Below are positions 11,868 to 22,702 of a stretch of DNA of 64,000 bases, piece after piece (position 1 is the first letter of the stretch; the number at the start of each line of letters is the position of its first letter). The position numbers and the translations under genes were made by a program. Below the pieces are notes generated by a model. It worked only from the letters and a program-made list of their open reading frames with translations, was not told the DNA's origin and did not search any database. The stretch lies in contig NW_020312111.1 in the NCBI RefSeq assembly GCF_002999335.1, positions 26,181 to 90,180 of the forward strand. Direction: 5' to 3'. Source of the stretch: Cyclospora cayetanensis. Lineage: Eukaryota > Apicomplexa > Conoidasida > Eucoccidiorida > Eimeriidae.

Positions 11868-13789
11868 CTACGGAGTAAGCTCTGTGGCGTAATACGCTAG
11901 GATTACATGTCTTGCTGTTGCGAGGGCCTTGTGTGGTTGCTTCATCTGTTGCTGGGCCTTGCTGTACAGACACTCCACCGCTTCTCGGATTTGTTTGGCG
12001 TTTCTCGGTTGCCACTGCTGCTGAAGTAGCCATTCTCGAAACTCCCGAACAAGCATCGTGGGCCGCTGTGGCTCACCGTCCACTGATGTCTCCTTTCTAT
12101 CTAGCAGCTGCTGCTGATTAGCAGCAGCAAGTGCTGTCGCTGCGGCAGCGCGGGCTTTCGACCCAGTCGTCGCTGAGGGCAACTTTGTTGTTACCACTGC
12201 TGTAGTCGCCTGCTCAACGGCAGCAGCAGCTCCTCCTCCTGCCAGAGCTGAAGGGTCCCCTTCCAGCGCTTTGAATTGTAGATACGCATCAAAGTCGCCG
12301 ACTGCAGCGGGGGAAAGGCTCGCTCCAATCAACCATGGATCTTCCTGCAGCTTAAAACAAAGGCGGCGCCACTCCTCACAGGGGAGAGAAGCGGCCTCTG
12401 GTGCTGCTGACGCCGGACGTACTGCTTCTGCGCCTGATTGCTTGGTAATCCCCATACGGCTAATTCTACGGCTGGTGCCAGCAGCAGATGCAGCGTTTCC
12501 AGCAATACTCGTGTTGTTCTTGATTTCGCTGCGCAATGCAGCACTTCCAAGGGCTAATAGGTTCTCGATAATGGCCTCCAGTTGCCAGTCAGCCAAAGCA
12601 TAAACTTTGCTGCCACCGCTATTGCAAATACATCTGGTCCTTGTTCTCTTGAGGGAGTCAGTAGGATGGCAACTTTCAGGCACCGTCCTCTGATTTGTAT
12701 CTCCTTCAGCTGTTCCCCGCAGAAGTTGCTGCACCATAGTGGGCTTGTTGCTGCACTGACGGTCTTGCCGCTTTTCCGCTAATGCCGCGGCGCGAAGGAC
12801 GTGAGCCTCGCAAGGAGAAAATGTGGCCTGGGAGAGATCGGGCATTTTTTGGAGACAAAAGGCAGCCGATGCTTCCTTTTGCATCTGCCCTTGCCGCAGT
12901 TGGTTTGACCGTGGTGCTTTAGGGATTGAATGAGTGCCTCTGGGGGGTGGCAGGACTGAAGGGGACTTTCTCTCCTCCACCGTCACAGGCAGGCAGTCGA
13001 GCAGCTGTAATGAAATTGTGGCCTGCACTACGCGGGCCCTGTGGAGCAGCAGTAAAAAAAAAATGCTTTAGAGCTAGCAGGAGCGTTTGCGGGGATTAGT
13101 CAGAAACAGCATCAGCCTCAGCAGAGATAGCTATATGCGCGAAATAGCGATTTGTGGCTAAGCAAAGTCCGTCCTTTTCTTTTCTGCACGTTCTGCAGCA
13201 AGCGTAGCTCCAGCTAGTGTTCCTGCTGCGGCTGCTGCAGATACCTGTAGCGTGCTTCAGCAGTAATGGGGTTGCCCAGGAGGTTGAGCGTGCGAAGTCT
13301 TTTAAAGGCGTGAACTGCGTTGCACTGTTCTTCGACACTGTGAATTCGGTTTTCTGCCAAAGACAGGATCTCCAAGCTGTTTCGGCTGCCGGAGAGAGAA
13401 GGGATAGCGCAGAGTTCGTTGTTGTCGGCATATACCTCTTTCAGGTAACAGCAAAGAGAAAGGGGAGAAAGGGAGCGCAGGCAGTTTCGGTTGAGCCATA
13501 TGTAACGCAGAGAACGGAGATATGCGAAAGAATGTGCCAGACAAACCCCACCCAAATCACACAGGTGAAGTTCCTCCACAGAAGACAGACGAGAACACGA
13601 GGCGCCACACGCCCCAGGATGTAGTACGGGAGAACCTGATTCTTCCATTGTTTCTGCGGGTGTTGTTTTTGCTAGTGGTGCGCTATCCGCTGTATGTGCA
13701 AAAGTTCTAGTTTTGGGTTTGGTGTTCGTATCCAGGCCCTCAGTGTAACCCTTGCCCTCGGGGTTGGCGTGATACAGCTTTTTCGGCAT
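11868..13789 (-). CDS. Leucine-rich-repeat protein with LRR cap
   Basis: Two exons on the minus strand: 13789-13245 and 13038-11868, donor CTACAG|GTATCT and acceptor CTCCACAG|G, phase 2, giving about 571 residues. The start is the first ATG after an in-frame stop near 13834. Exon 1 encodes several SDS22-type LRRs (LRSLRYIWLNRNCLRSL, LEILSLAENRIHSVEE, LRTLNLLGNPI). The splice joins NPITAEARYR to ARVVQATISLQLLDCLPVT, the usual LRR C-cap form (YR..V......L..LD..PVT..ER), which strongly supports the intron. The remaining ~370 residues are Ala/Gln-rich with no domain I recognise. Capped LRR proteins of this kind often scaffold axonemal or centrosomal complexes; a role in the flagellated microgamete is inference only. 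Confidence 0.85.
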
Positions 13790-13829
13790 CGTGCTGCTTC
13801 GAGTAAAGACGCAGAGAGAAGCCAACGGT

Positions 13830-14831
13830 GGTCAGACACTACACATGCAGGCCTTTAGATGTGTAGGTTTCACGTAGGGTCTACTTCTGCCTCTTCCCGT
13901 GTTTTTCTCTTCAGGGCAACCCCAGAGGGGAACCGTGAAGGAGCATGGACAAAACGAAATCGATGTGCAAGTTCGCCATGTAGACGATGTACTGTCTCTA
14001 GCGCTATACGGCTTCCTGTAAAGCCCTCATGCCAGTCTCTTACTCTTGGAAAAGGTGCAAGGAACCCTTGTTGCGGCGAGAGGAAGGGCCCCCTGAGGCG
14101 ATATCCCTCTAGGTCTTTCCCTTACTGCCTATTGTCATGGGAAACTGTGCATTCTACTTGGACGCGAGGCAACTGTCTACATACACCTCGGCCTGAGCGT
14201 TTGTTTGAGGAGGACTTGTATTACTGAAGTCACCCTCCAAGTTGAACGTAGCAGGCACCCTATAGGGTATGCGGAGGAGAGAAGACATTGGGTTGCAGCG
14301 TGCGACAGAAGAAATCACTTGGGCAAAGACTTGGGCACTCTTGATGGCTATGCTTATCTCTGTAAGAATACAATTGCTGATGCTACTGCTGGAGAGTCTT
14401 TGGCTGGCCGCCCGGTAGCAGCATCTGAGCGAGAGCATTTAAACGCACCTGAAACAGAGGCAGCAGACATTGAGAAAAATGGAAACGATCCAGATGTCCA
14501 ATCTATGGTGCACTTCTTACACTTCAGGTTCTTATTCAAAACGCAACACAAGCCTTTGTGCGTACCAACGCATGCAGACAGACGCCGCGCCCAACGATTA
14601 TGAATTGCGCCTAGGCAGTAACATCGCAGTTTCCACCAGTTTTCAAAGGGAAGTTAGCCTAAATGGCGGTTTGCTTGCTGCCTTCTTCCTTCTTGGCCAG
14701 CTTTATAGGCCATAAATCCTACAAGGCATCGGCCGACTAGCGTCGTCACTGTATGCATTCACGTACCTACACCAACACACACGCACTCCTCCACGTTAGC
14801 GCCACTTGTAAAGAGTTTCAGGATCTGACTG
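13830..14831. other. No gene recognised; one open frame at 14205-14603
   Basis: Intergenic space between the LRR gene, which reads leftward, and the TDP2 gene, which reads rightward, so it probably carries both promoters. A 132-codon plus-strand frame at 14205-14603 has fairly balanced composition, but I see no splice partner or family for it and leave it uncalled. Confidence 0.5.
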
Positions 14832-17153
14832 ATGCTTACCGTTGCTGTACCGTCCATTGTTGGTACTTTTTCTGCCTTGCCTTGCGTTGTACTGCTCTGC
14901 ATCGGCGGCCTCTTGCCGCTTCCCCTCCATACTGCTGTTGCTTTCTCTCTCCCTCCAGCTTCTGCCGGAATTGCCTCTGCCCTTGGATCTCCTCAAGAGG
15001 TCCCCCTGAGGGCTCTTTCAAGAGATGCGAGTTTCGGGTGCCCCCCTCCGGTGTCACTACACCCCGAAGCGAGCAGTACCCCAATGAATCCCCAACACGA
15101 CCGCAGCCAGAATCCCGAGGAGGCCATCGATAAAGAGGTAGCAGAACTGAGACGCATGTGCGCGGAGAGGTATCAGAAGCACCTTCAGCAGCAAGATAAG
15201 CAGCATGAGCGGAAATGCCACCAGACGCAGGAGGACGATGAGCCTCAGTACATAAGCAGCAGCAGCGAGGATTTGAATCGAGAAACGGGGCGAGCAGAGA
15301 CAGCGATATCCCTGCCAAGCAGCAGCAGCTGCGGCAGCACAAGAAGCAGCCTCCCCAGACACCGGCCGTACATAGCCGCCATCGACACCAACACTGACTC
15401 GACTCAGCTTTCTGAAGGTCCCCCCCTCACCAACAACAACCAGAGCAGCTCCAGCAGCGGCCGCAAGAGAAAGAAAGGATCAACTGGTGGCTTCGGCGAT
15501 TCGTTTCCCAGGAATGAAAGCTCCGAAACCAAAAGTTCGGCTCCGCAGAGCATGCATGGGAGCAGTAGCAGTTGCGGGGGTGGCAGCGCGAGCAGCATGA
15601 AGACGGGAGAATCTGGCTCTGGCAGTGCCCCTCTCAGTGCGGATACACCGGAAAGCCTTTTCCCAGACTCTGCTCTTCCAATCTGGCGAGATGAATTCGA
15701 TCTGCTTACCTGGTAGGATTCGAGGAGGCGGCTGTTACTGAAACGGCAAATACGGCAACGCAACATAGGCCACAGCGTTGGGAACGTGAGGAGCGTGCAG
15801 CTATCGTAGGTAGGATGTGCTGCTGCTTCTTCTCCTTTTTGCTCTGGGCGTGTTTTCGCACCGCCGCTTTCGTCCTCTTTCTCATGCGAATGTAGCTGTG
15901 TGTCATCAGCCTTTGTTCGTTGCCGCTGCTGCAGGAATCTGGACGGACTCGATGATCGCATGCTGCGCCTGCGGATGCTCGCAGTCTGTTCTGAAGTGCT
16001 GCAGCGACGCCCAGCAGTGGTGTTGCTGCAGGAGGTCGTTGATAGCAGTGCCAGGCTGCTTCAGCAGCGACTGCAGCAGCATTACAGGCTGTACTTACCT
16101 CGGCCTCCCCCATCTTCTGACGCAGCTGCTGCTCCTCCAGAAGCGTCGAGCGACACGCAGGCACTGGTTCCTGGCTGTCCTTATTACTGTGCAGTGCTTC
16201 TTTGCAGAAAGCAGATGGTGCCGCCTGCGCGAGGAGAGCTGCAGTCTCTTTGGTTCCCAGGCAGCAGCATGGGGAGGCATTTGTTGTATGGATGCTGCAG
16301 CAGCAGCAAACGACCCCAGGAGCCTCTGCTGGTGCTAACCACCCACTTGGAGTCGATGAGGCCGTTTATGCAGCAGAGAAGGGAGCAGCTGATGCACTGC
16401 TTCCGACTCATGGAAGCCGTCACTACGGCTGACCCCCTGCAGCAGCATGAGGAGCAGCAGAAGGAAGAGGGGCCAGTCTTCTCCGACGCATTCCCCCTGG
16501 GAAAGGCTGAAAAAGTCAGCACTGCGATCCTTGCAGGAGATCTGAATCTCAGAGATGACGAGCTCCTGCTGGATCGCCGACACCATCAACAGGGGGGGCC
16601 AAATAAGCGATTCAAAGGCGGAGGCGGAAGCAGCAGCAGCAGCAGCGATACAATTGTGCCCAGGGGAACGATTGACGCATGGGAATTCTTGGGGCGAAGC
16701 TCTAGGTGTATGTACACCTGGGACATGTTGTGGAACGACAACCACGCCGAAGTCAAGAGGCGCTACAAGCCGAGATGCAGATTCGATAGGGTGTTCGTCA
16801 CCTCAGACCCTCCTCTGCAGCTTTCTTCGCGCCAGGAAGGCGAACTCGAAGACGCCTCTCCCCCCAGTGGCTCTCCAGAGCGCTCCAAGAAGGGGCTTTG
16901 CCAGGAAAGCGGAATCGACGAACCAACAGCTGCAGCAGACCAACCCCGTTGGTGCCCTGTTGGGATGAGCCTGGTTGGCACCCAGCGACTCGAAAGCGTC
17001 GGCTGTTTTCCCTCAGATCATTTTGGCATTCTGTGCCGCTTTAGAAGGCTAGGAGGATCAGACGGTACGCTCGGTAGTTCTTTCAGGGGCCCTCGCAAAG
17101 CAACGCGTGATCCGAAAGGGCCCCCTGATACCCAGCGTGCAGCGCAGACCTAA
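14832..17153 (+). CDS. TDP2: Tyrosyl-DNA phosphodiesterase 2 homologue
   Basis: Exons 14832-15712 and 15935-17153 (donor CTG|GTAGGA, acceptor CTGCTGCAG, phase 2) give 699 residues. The splice itself rebuilds the first catalytic motif, W|NLDG at 294-298. The other endonuclease/exonuclease/phosphatase motifs follow in TDP2 order: LLQEV (E327), THLES (431-434), GDLNLRD (D496, N498), DAWEFLG (542-548), YTWD (554-557), RFDRVF (576-581) and the catalytic histidine in PSDHFGI (H656). The family removes 5'-phosphotyrosyl adducts left by topoisomerase II. The first 290 residues are an unusual extension: a hydrophobic segment near residues 8-40, then low-complexity Ser/Gln/Glu sequence and the basic GRKRKKG. 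Ser/Gly insertions separate the catalytic motifs. A downstream start is possible, but no ATG lies conveniently close to the W-N-L-D-G motif. Confidence 0.92.
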
Positions 17154-17260
17154 ACAGGCTCTGAAGGGGGGCCCCCTGGATAGACTGGTGGTACTTATAC
17201 GGCTACAACCCTGACGTAGCCACTAAGGGGCCCTCTTGCACTTGGCCTACCTCCGTCCAA
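17154..17260 (+). other. GGGGCCC-rich 3' flank of TDP2
   Basis: The sequence just after the TDP2 stop, and the last codons before it, hold several GGGCCCCCT or GGGGCCCTC words (about 17087, 17117, 17167 and 17226). The same word recurs in other gene-dense parts of the window. Confidence 0.6.
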
Positions 17261-17436
17261 CGAACGAACGCCTCCCTAGAGGCTTCTTAACGATCTAAGT
17301 AACACCAACGAACGTCTCCCTAGAGGCTTCTTGACGATCTAGTTGACACCAACGAACGTCTCCCTAGAGGCTTCTCAACGATCTAGTTGACACCAACGAA
17401 CGTCTCCCTAGCGGCTTCTCAACGATCTAGTTGACA
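17261..17436 (+). repeat. 44 bp tandem repeat, four copies
   Basis: The unit contains ACGAACGTCTCCCTAGAGG followed by CTTCTCAACGATCTAGTTGACACCA. Copies start at about 17261, 17305, 17349 and 17393, exactly 44 bp apart, with only a few substitutions, so the duplication is young. The unit contains the hairpin-forming CTCCCTAGAGGCTTC. It lies about 110 bases downstream of the TDP2 stop. Confidence 0.95.
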
Positions 17437-17939
17437 CGGGGGAGACGCAGGGGACCCTACTTCGTGTTGAGTGGAGAAGTACTTCCTGCAACGTAGCCTG
17501 GCCATTTTTTCTAGCTGCAGCAAGTGGCAAAAGTGAAAGCTGCCTGTGAAGTCTACATTTGTGAACTAAACGAGCAGACACCAAAAAATGTAAAGCTAAA
17601 TTTCAGTCTAGTGACTGATAAAACGAACAGCAGCATAATCGTGAAAGCCTGCACGGAGTTATGGGCCTCTGGCGGCTTCCTACGGCAAATTCGGCTCCAA
17701 GCTTGGCAGCGGATATCTCAGGGGTTGCCATTGGATGCCCCTGATTCTATGCAGTGGTGACTCCTATAATCTAGTCTACTCTGCAGAAGCGTGTTTTGGT
17801 CAAAGGCAAGGGCAATTACACAGAGGTTTTAGCCAACCCACTTGGGTATAGCACCAAGCTACACTTTGGCCGTAACGCTGTTGCGAATGTCTCCGTAGGG
17901 GGCGACACTACTGCGGTCCCATCGCCAATTTGGTAGGCT

Positions 17940-18400
17940 ACTTCGCATTTTCAGGAAAGCTTCCCTTTTCCCCCTCTAGTGTCTCACAATTACCGACATG
18001 AGAGGAGGGGGCAAGCGAGGCTGTGCTGCGTTGCTGTACCCTTTGAGCACTCAAAGCAGTTACAGCTATATGCAGATAACATCTGGAGCACGCGCACACA
18101 ACATTCTTTAAGTGTGCCGGACTAACGGTACTGTGCAATAATTTAAATATACGAACACGCAAATCTATTAGTCAATTCTATCCTTATCTGTATACAGCTA
18201 GTGTAACAAAAGTACGTGTGTAACGTGTCACGTTAGGTGCTATGTGCAACTAGCTAGGACTGCTTGGGGTGCCTCTAGGGTGCAGCAAAGCGCACCCTAG
18301 CAGCCCCTGTGCCATCACGTCCGATGTCAAGAACTGCGAGAACATGGGAAGGAAGGAGCTTGCTTGGTGAAAATATTAATTTTCTACCAAGTTGGTGGTG
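17940..18400. repeat. Dispersed old repeat (LTR-like fragments)
   Basis: Two short segments here recur elsewhere. Around 18060-18125 there is GCAGATAACATCTGGAGCACGC followed by CACACAACATT, related to segments at 27.8, 40.15 and 53.2 kb. Around 18245-18345 there is GTGCAACTAGCTAGGACTGC, then GGGTGCAGCAAAGCGCACCC and ATCACGTCCGATG, related to 28.88, 39.83 and 45.29 kb. The copies are heavily diverged. Their association with retroelement debris near 40-45 kb suggests LTR or transposon-end origin, which I cannot prove. Confidence 0.45.
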
Positions 18401-19780
18401 AGCCGGGCTTAAGCGTCGCCCTACGTAGGCCGTAGGTGAAGCGTGACACCTCGTGCCTCCAAATACGTGAATGTGCGACACGCTTAGAATGGATACTGGT
18501 ATCTAGCGGGGGAGGTCCTGCTACTCCTGACGCTCTCAGAGTAGACACACACACTCGCGCCGACCGGTACGCGATAGATGCTATTGTAGCCAAGCAGTTA
18601 TTTCAGATGTGCCTATGCGTGCGAAAACGTTCACCCCATGAGGGTAGCGCGTGTGCTTGCAGAGTTATTGCTTGCAAATGGGAGGAGGCATGCCCCAAGA
18701 GTGCAGCTGGCCGGACCCTCAGTGACGGTTCCCACGAGGCTTGAAACCACTTGGCCTAATGACAAATCGGAAGAGGAGGAACAAAGCTCTTTTGAGAAGC
18801 TGTTGCTACCGCTCTCTCCAGGTAGCTTACCACGCTCCCAATTTGGGAGTGTTCTTAGGGGTGACTGACGATGCAAAACGGTGTTCAGTCGACGTGGGGC
18901 TCGGCTATGAACCCCTTAAGCTGGAGAAGTAGGCTTCCACGGGCGAAACATTGACACTAGATGAAAAAGGAGGAATTCAAGCGTCAGAATTGCGAGAAAA
19001 TAACGGAAAATGGTGGTATTTCTGTGCGATTTTGCACAAGGTCTTCTCTGAGGCCTGTTTAGGTATTCGATGCCCGAAGGGTGGTCCTCCAGTCGGCATG
19101 AAATCGAGTTAAAAGTATCAAGTTTTGATGGACCTTTTCTCTAGTTTCTTGATTTTAGCGCTTTCCTTAGTGTTCTGCCTTGGTTTTATGTACTGCCGTC
19201 CTCAGACCAATGGACGTGAGAGCCTACTCACGCGGTGGTCCTTCTGCGGTGTATGTTGTACAGGAGTCGTGCCCACCAAAATGTGCAGTATGAGCGCTCT
19301 CCACCCAGCCCCAATCCCTAAACTACAGGCGCTACCCTCGAAATGATGTGTTTTCGGGGTTTTATTTGTACGTTGTGCCCGTGATCCGGGTAAATTTGGC
19401 CTGCCCCTTTTCCTCGCCGCATGTATGTACATGAACGCGCTCCGTTCCACCGCGAAGCCATACACCCCCTGCCTCCCAACAACCGGCGACCTAACGTATA
19501 CCCTGCTCTTTTATCTTCATTTATTAAGTTCACCCGCGTCATGCAGGCGCTGACACCCTCAGGACTGCTGCAAGCAGCACAATGCTCTAGAAACTGAGTC
19601 GCGCATGTAGCGCTCTAATTTGCAAGCTCCATCCGGAGAAGCAGCCTTCCTCTTGAACCCCATAGGGACGCGCTGCAATACACCGGCGCATCAAAACCCC
19701 CCTGCGTTTTGCAGCGCTGTGCCTCCGTTGCGTTCAATTGACGCTCTTTGAGAGGCTTCGAGGCGCAGGGTTGAGCATCG
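18401..19780. other. No gene recognised
   Basis: Contains only short frames, for example 18638-18868 (+). Nothing resembles a protein family, and no phase-consistent splicing was found. It precedes the seven-transmembrane gene and presumably contains its promoter. Confidence 0.5.
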
Positions 19781-22702
19781 ATGACCACCAAGGGGACACA
19801 CTTATCCACGCGGAGCATCGCGGGCAGCCTCAGAGGCTACCTGGATGCCTCCTGCTATTTGTGGTACCTCGTGGCGTTCTGCCTATCCCTCAACTGCGGC
19901 CTGTCATGCGCAGAGGCGACACCTACGGCTATCACACCCGTTGCTGCGGCAGCAGCAGCTGCGGCTGCAGTGCTTCTGTCACCTCCCGTGGAAAGCAAGA
20001 AGGTTCTGGGAATTGCACGGGGAGCAAATTTCGAGGCAATCGGCGACTTTTGCTTTACTGTTCCCCCCGGCAGCAGAGGTGCCTTGATGGTCGAGACGGT
20101 ACGTTGCGCACCCGATCCAGTCCATTAGTGCCTTGTCACATTGCATCCGTAGCAGCAACAAAATCCTGCTGCTGCATGTTTGCTGCATGTAAATGTGGCA
20201 CGTACTCGGTGCGCCTTCTCATAATACTTTTTCGCGTCGCCGAGAAGCGTCCCTCGTCTTGACGCTTGACCAACGAGAAAAAACAGACATTCGTAAATAC
20301 CCTAGATCGCAAAGCTTTCCTTTGGTCCACCCCCGCAGATGCTGCATGAGGAAGGCCATGAGCTGCTCATACACCCCAAGTCTGCGGCAGTGGAGTACGA
20401 GGCAGCAACAGCGGCTGCGGGAGTTCCTCTCGACGCAGCAGGCGAGGCAACTCTCGCTGCAACCTGCAGAGCCATCCGCAAGAATTCCATTGTAAGACAA
20501 AGTCTTGGTAAGCGCTAACTTTTGAACCCAGGCTGCTTATGAAGGGCAGGGCATGGAAGCGGCGTCTGGTCTAGAAGCGCACGGCAATTTCGACTTCTGG
20601 ATTGGCCTCCTGTTAATTCACTTTGCGGTAAAGGGGTGTGTAGGGAGATTCGCATTTTTGCAGCCGGATCCCCTTCGGAGAGTCAGCTCAGCACTGGCAT
20701 GCCGTCGTTCTTTGAATTGAACCTGGTGCGACTCGGCCAGACAGCGTCGTGGATGTAGGGGGAAGTCTCTCTTCTGCGCTGCAGTGTGGTCTTTGGGGTT
20801 GGTGGGTGGGAAAAATTCTCGAGAAAAAACACTTGGAGACTTGGATGGTTCATGGTTCTTTTGCTGCAGGCCATCGATTCGTCACTGGATGGGAGTGATG
20901 TTACAGCATGGGTGAGTCTTGGGCATTCCATACTCCCTGCGAACCTCAAAGCCTCAGCTGCAGACGCTGCCTCCCTCGCGTTGCCGTCCTCCTGTCTGCT
21001 CTCTGTCGGATTCTGCTGCATTCTATGTGTGTGTCTACCAGCTCTAGCGTTTATGGACTGCGGAGTCAGTGTTTGTGGGCAGATCACACGATGCGATGAG
21101 GGCAAGCAGCTGAATGCGGCTTACTCTGCAACATTCCTCAATCCTGGCAGTTTCTTCTACAGACAGTTCTCGTGTCAAGACCAGGGTAGGCGAATCGTTT
21201 GCATCTCTGTAGGTGCTGTCGTTTGGCACTTTTGCTCCTGATCTCCTCGTCGCGCTGTCTATGTCTCTTCATCCCCCAAGCATGCCCCCTGTATAAACCG
21301 TGCATGAGCACAGGTACGCTTCCTGGATGCATCAAGCAGGAGCAGCGGCAACAGCATTCCCATGTGAAAGTGCTCTCCCTTGTCTGCAGGCTTGTTGCCG
21401 CTCTACATGGTCTTGTCGCTTTTTGCACTGGCGATCTGTGCAAATGCCCTCCGGGTGTACAGACAGCAGCGGACGCAGGGCTCGCCGCTCGCCGCTGCAG
21501 CTACCTGCTGTTGCTGCATCCTGGGAAGCGCCTCTCTGCTGCAAACCTTCCATCTCACAGCCTACGCTGCCGTACGACTGCAGCGTTGTCTCCCCGCGGA
21601 GCAGACTGCACTGCTGCAGTCTCGATTTTCCGCGGAGACTGCGATGGATGCTTCCTTGCACGTAGTGTGCGTGGCATTCACTTGCTTTGTCTGTTTTATG
21701 TCTGCGGCATGCGCGAAGGATGGGCTAGGCCTCCAGCTGCTCAGATTTCTCGCGGTAGTCTTCCTGATGAGCGCTCGCTGTTGCGGCTTGTTGCTCTTCC
21801 TCCTGTTTTCCTCTAAAGGCGTCGAAAGCGGCACAGTCGACGCCAGGACAAACAGAACTGTAAGTGCGCGCGCTTTGCGTTGACAAGAAGGCTTCATTCT
21901 GGCTCGCCTCTCCATGCAGCCGCTGCAAGTGCAGGCACGAGTAGAGCGACGGAGAAGTGCGCTAAGGCTCAAGACTCTCCAAGCGTGCTGCGCGTCTGCA
22001 TGCACGGATTTTCCGTTGCAGCTGTCTGCTCTTGCCGTGGGACTTGCGGTAGCAGCTCTGCTGAGTATGCTAGGAGCCTCTGTGACACCTGATGAGTTGA
22101 ACCCTGCAGCGCTGTACACCACGCGTAAGTCTTCTATTCGCTGACTGCCCCTTTTCCACTGCGCTACCCCATGCATGCGCAACTCTGGACTGCTGTTCTC
22201 CACATGTGGCCTTCTTCTGGTCAGCCACTCCTCTCTATGTGTGCCTCTTGTCTCTGCTTCTCCCCGCCGTTCTTCCGTCTTGCCCTTCCTGCTGTCTCTC
22301 TGAAGCACCGCTGCTGCGAGCCGCGTTTGTTTTACATCCTCTTCAGTTTGGACTTTGCCCCTCCACATCTTCTCTGGAGCTACTGCAGGTTAGCCGCAAC
22401 GCGGATACGCCTTGAACTCCTGCTGAAGGCTCCAAGATGGAGGCACACCCTTTCTTCAGGTGTCATGGGGCCTGCAGTGGGTGCTTCTCAAGGGTGTCTC
22501 CGAGGCTTGCGGTTTGTGCTTAGTGCTGCTGGTGGTAATGACCATCTCGAATGCGGATTCTGCTACTCGCCAGCCACAAAGGAGGATGTTCCTACGTCTA
22601 TGCTACTGGTCTGCCGACTGCTGCTTCTGCTCCTGCCCTGGTGTACCACTGCTGCTGGGGGATCCCGTTGCTGCTGTATCTCCTGCCCGCTGCCTCCGAT
22701 AA
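19781..22702 (+). CDS. Seven-transmembrane GOST/Lu7TM-like membrane protein
   Basis: My nine-exon model is 19781-20098, 20339-20491, 20532-20627, 20870-20911, 21083-21185, 21390-21859, 21920-22124, 22225-22388 and 22460-22702. It keeps phase throughout and gives about 597 residues. An N-terminal hydrophobic segment (YLWYLVAFCLSLNCGLS) and a poly-Ala tract precede a lumenal domain. That domain ends with an NPGSFFYRQFSCQDQGLLPL stretch resembling the region just before helix 1 in GPR107/GPR180/TMEM145-type proteins. Seven hydrophobic helices follow: four in exon 6 and one each in exons 7, 8 and 9, the last beginning WGLQWVLLKG. The GOST family sits in Golgi and plasma membrane and acts in trafficking or signalling. 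Weak points are intron 2, only 40 bp, and the exon 5 acceptor, chosen because nearer AGs break phase. Confidence 0.6.

Noticed and set aside
15404..15961. Minus-strand 185-codon frame opposite TDP2 exon 1
   Set aside because: Shadow of a low-complexity coding exon.
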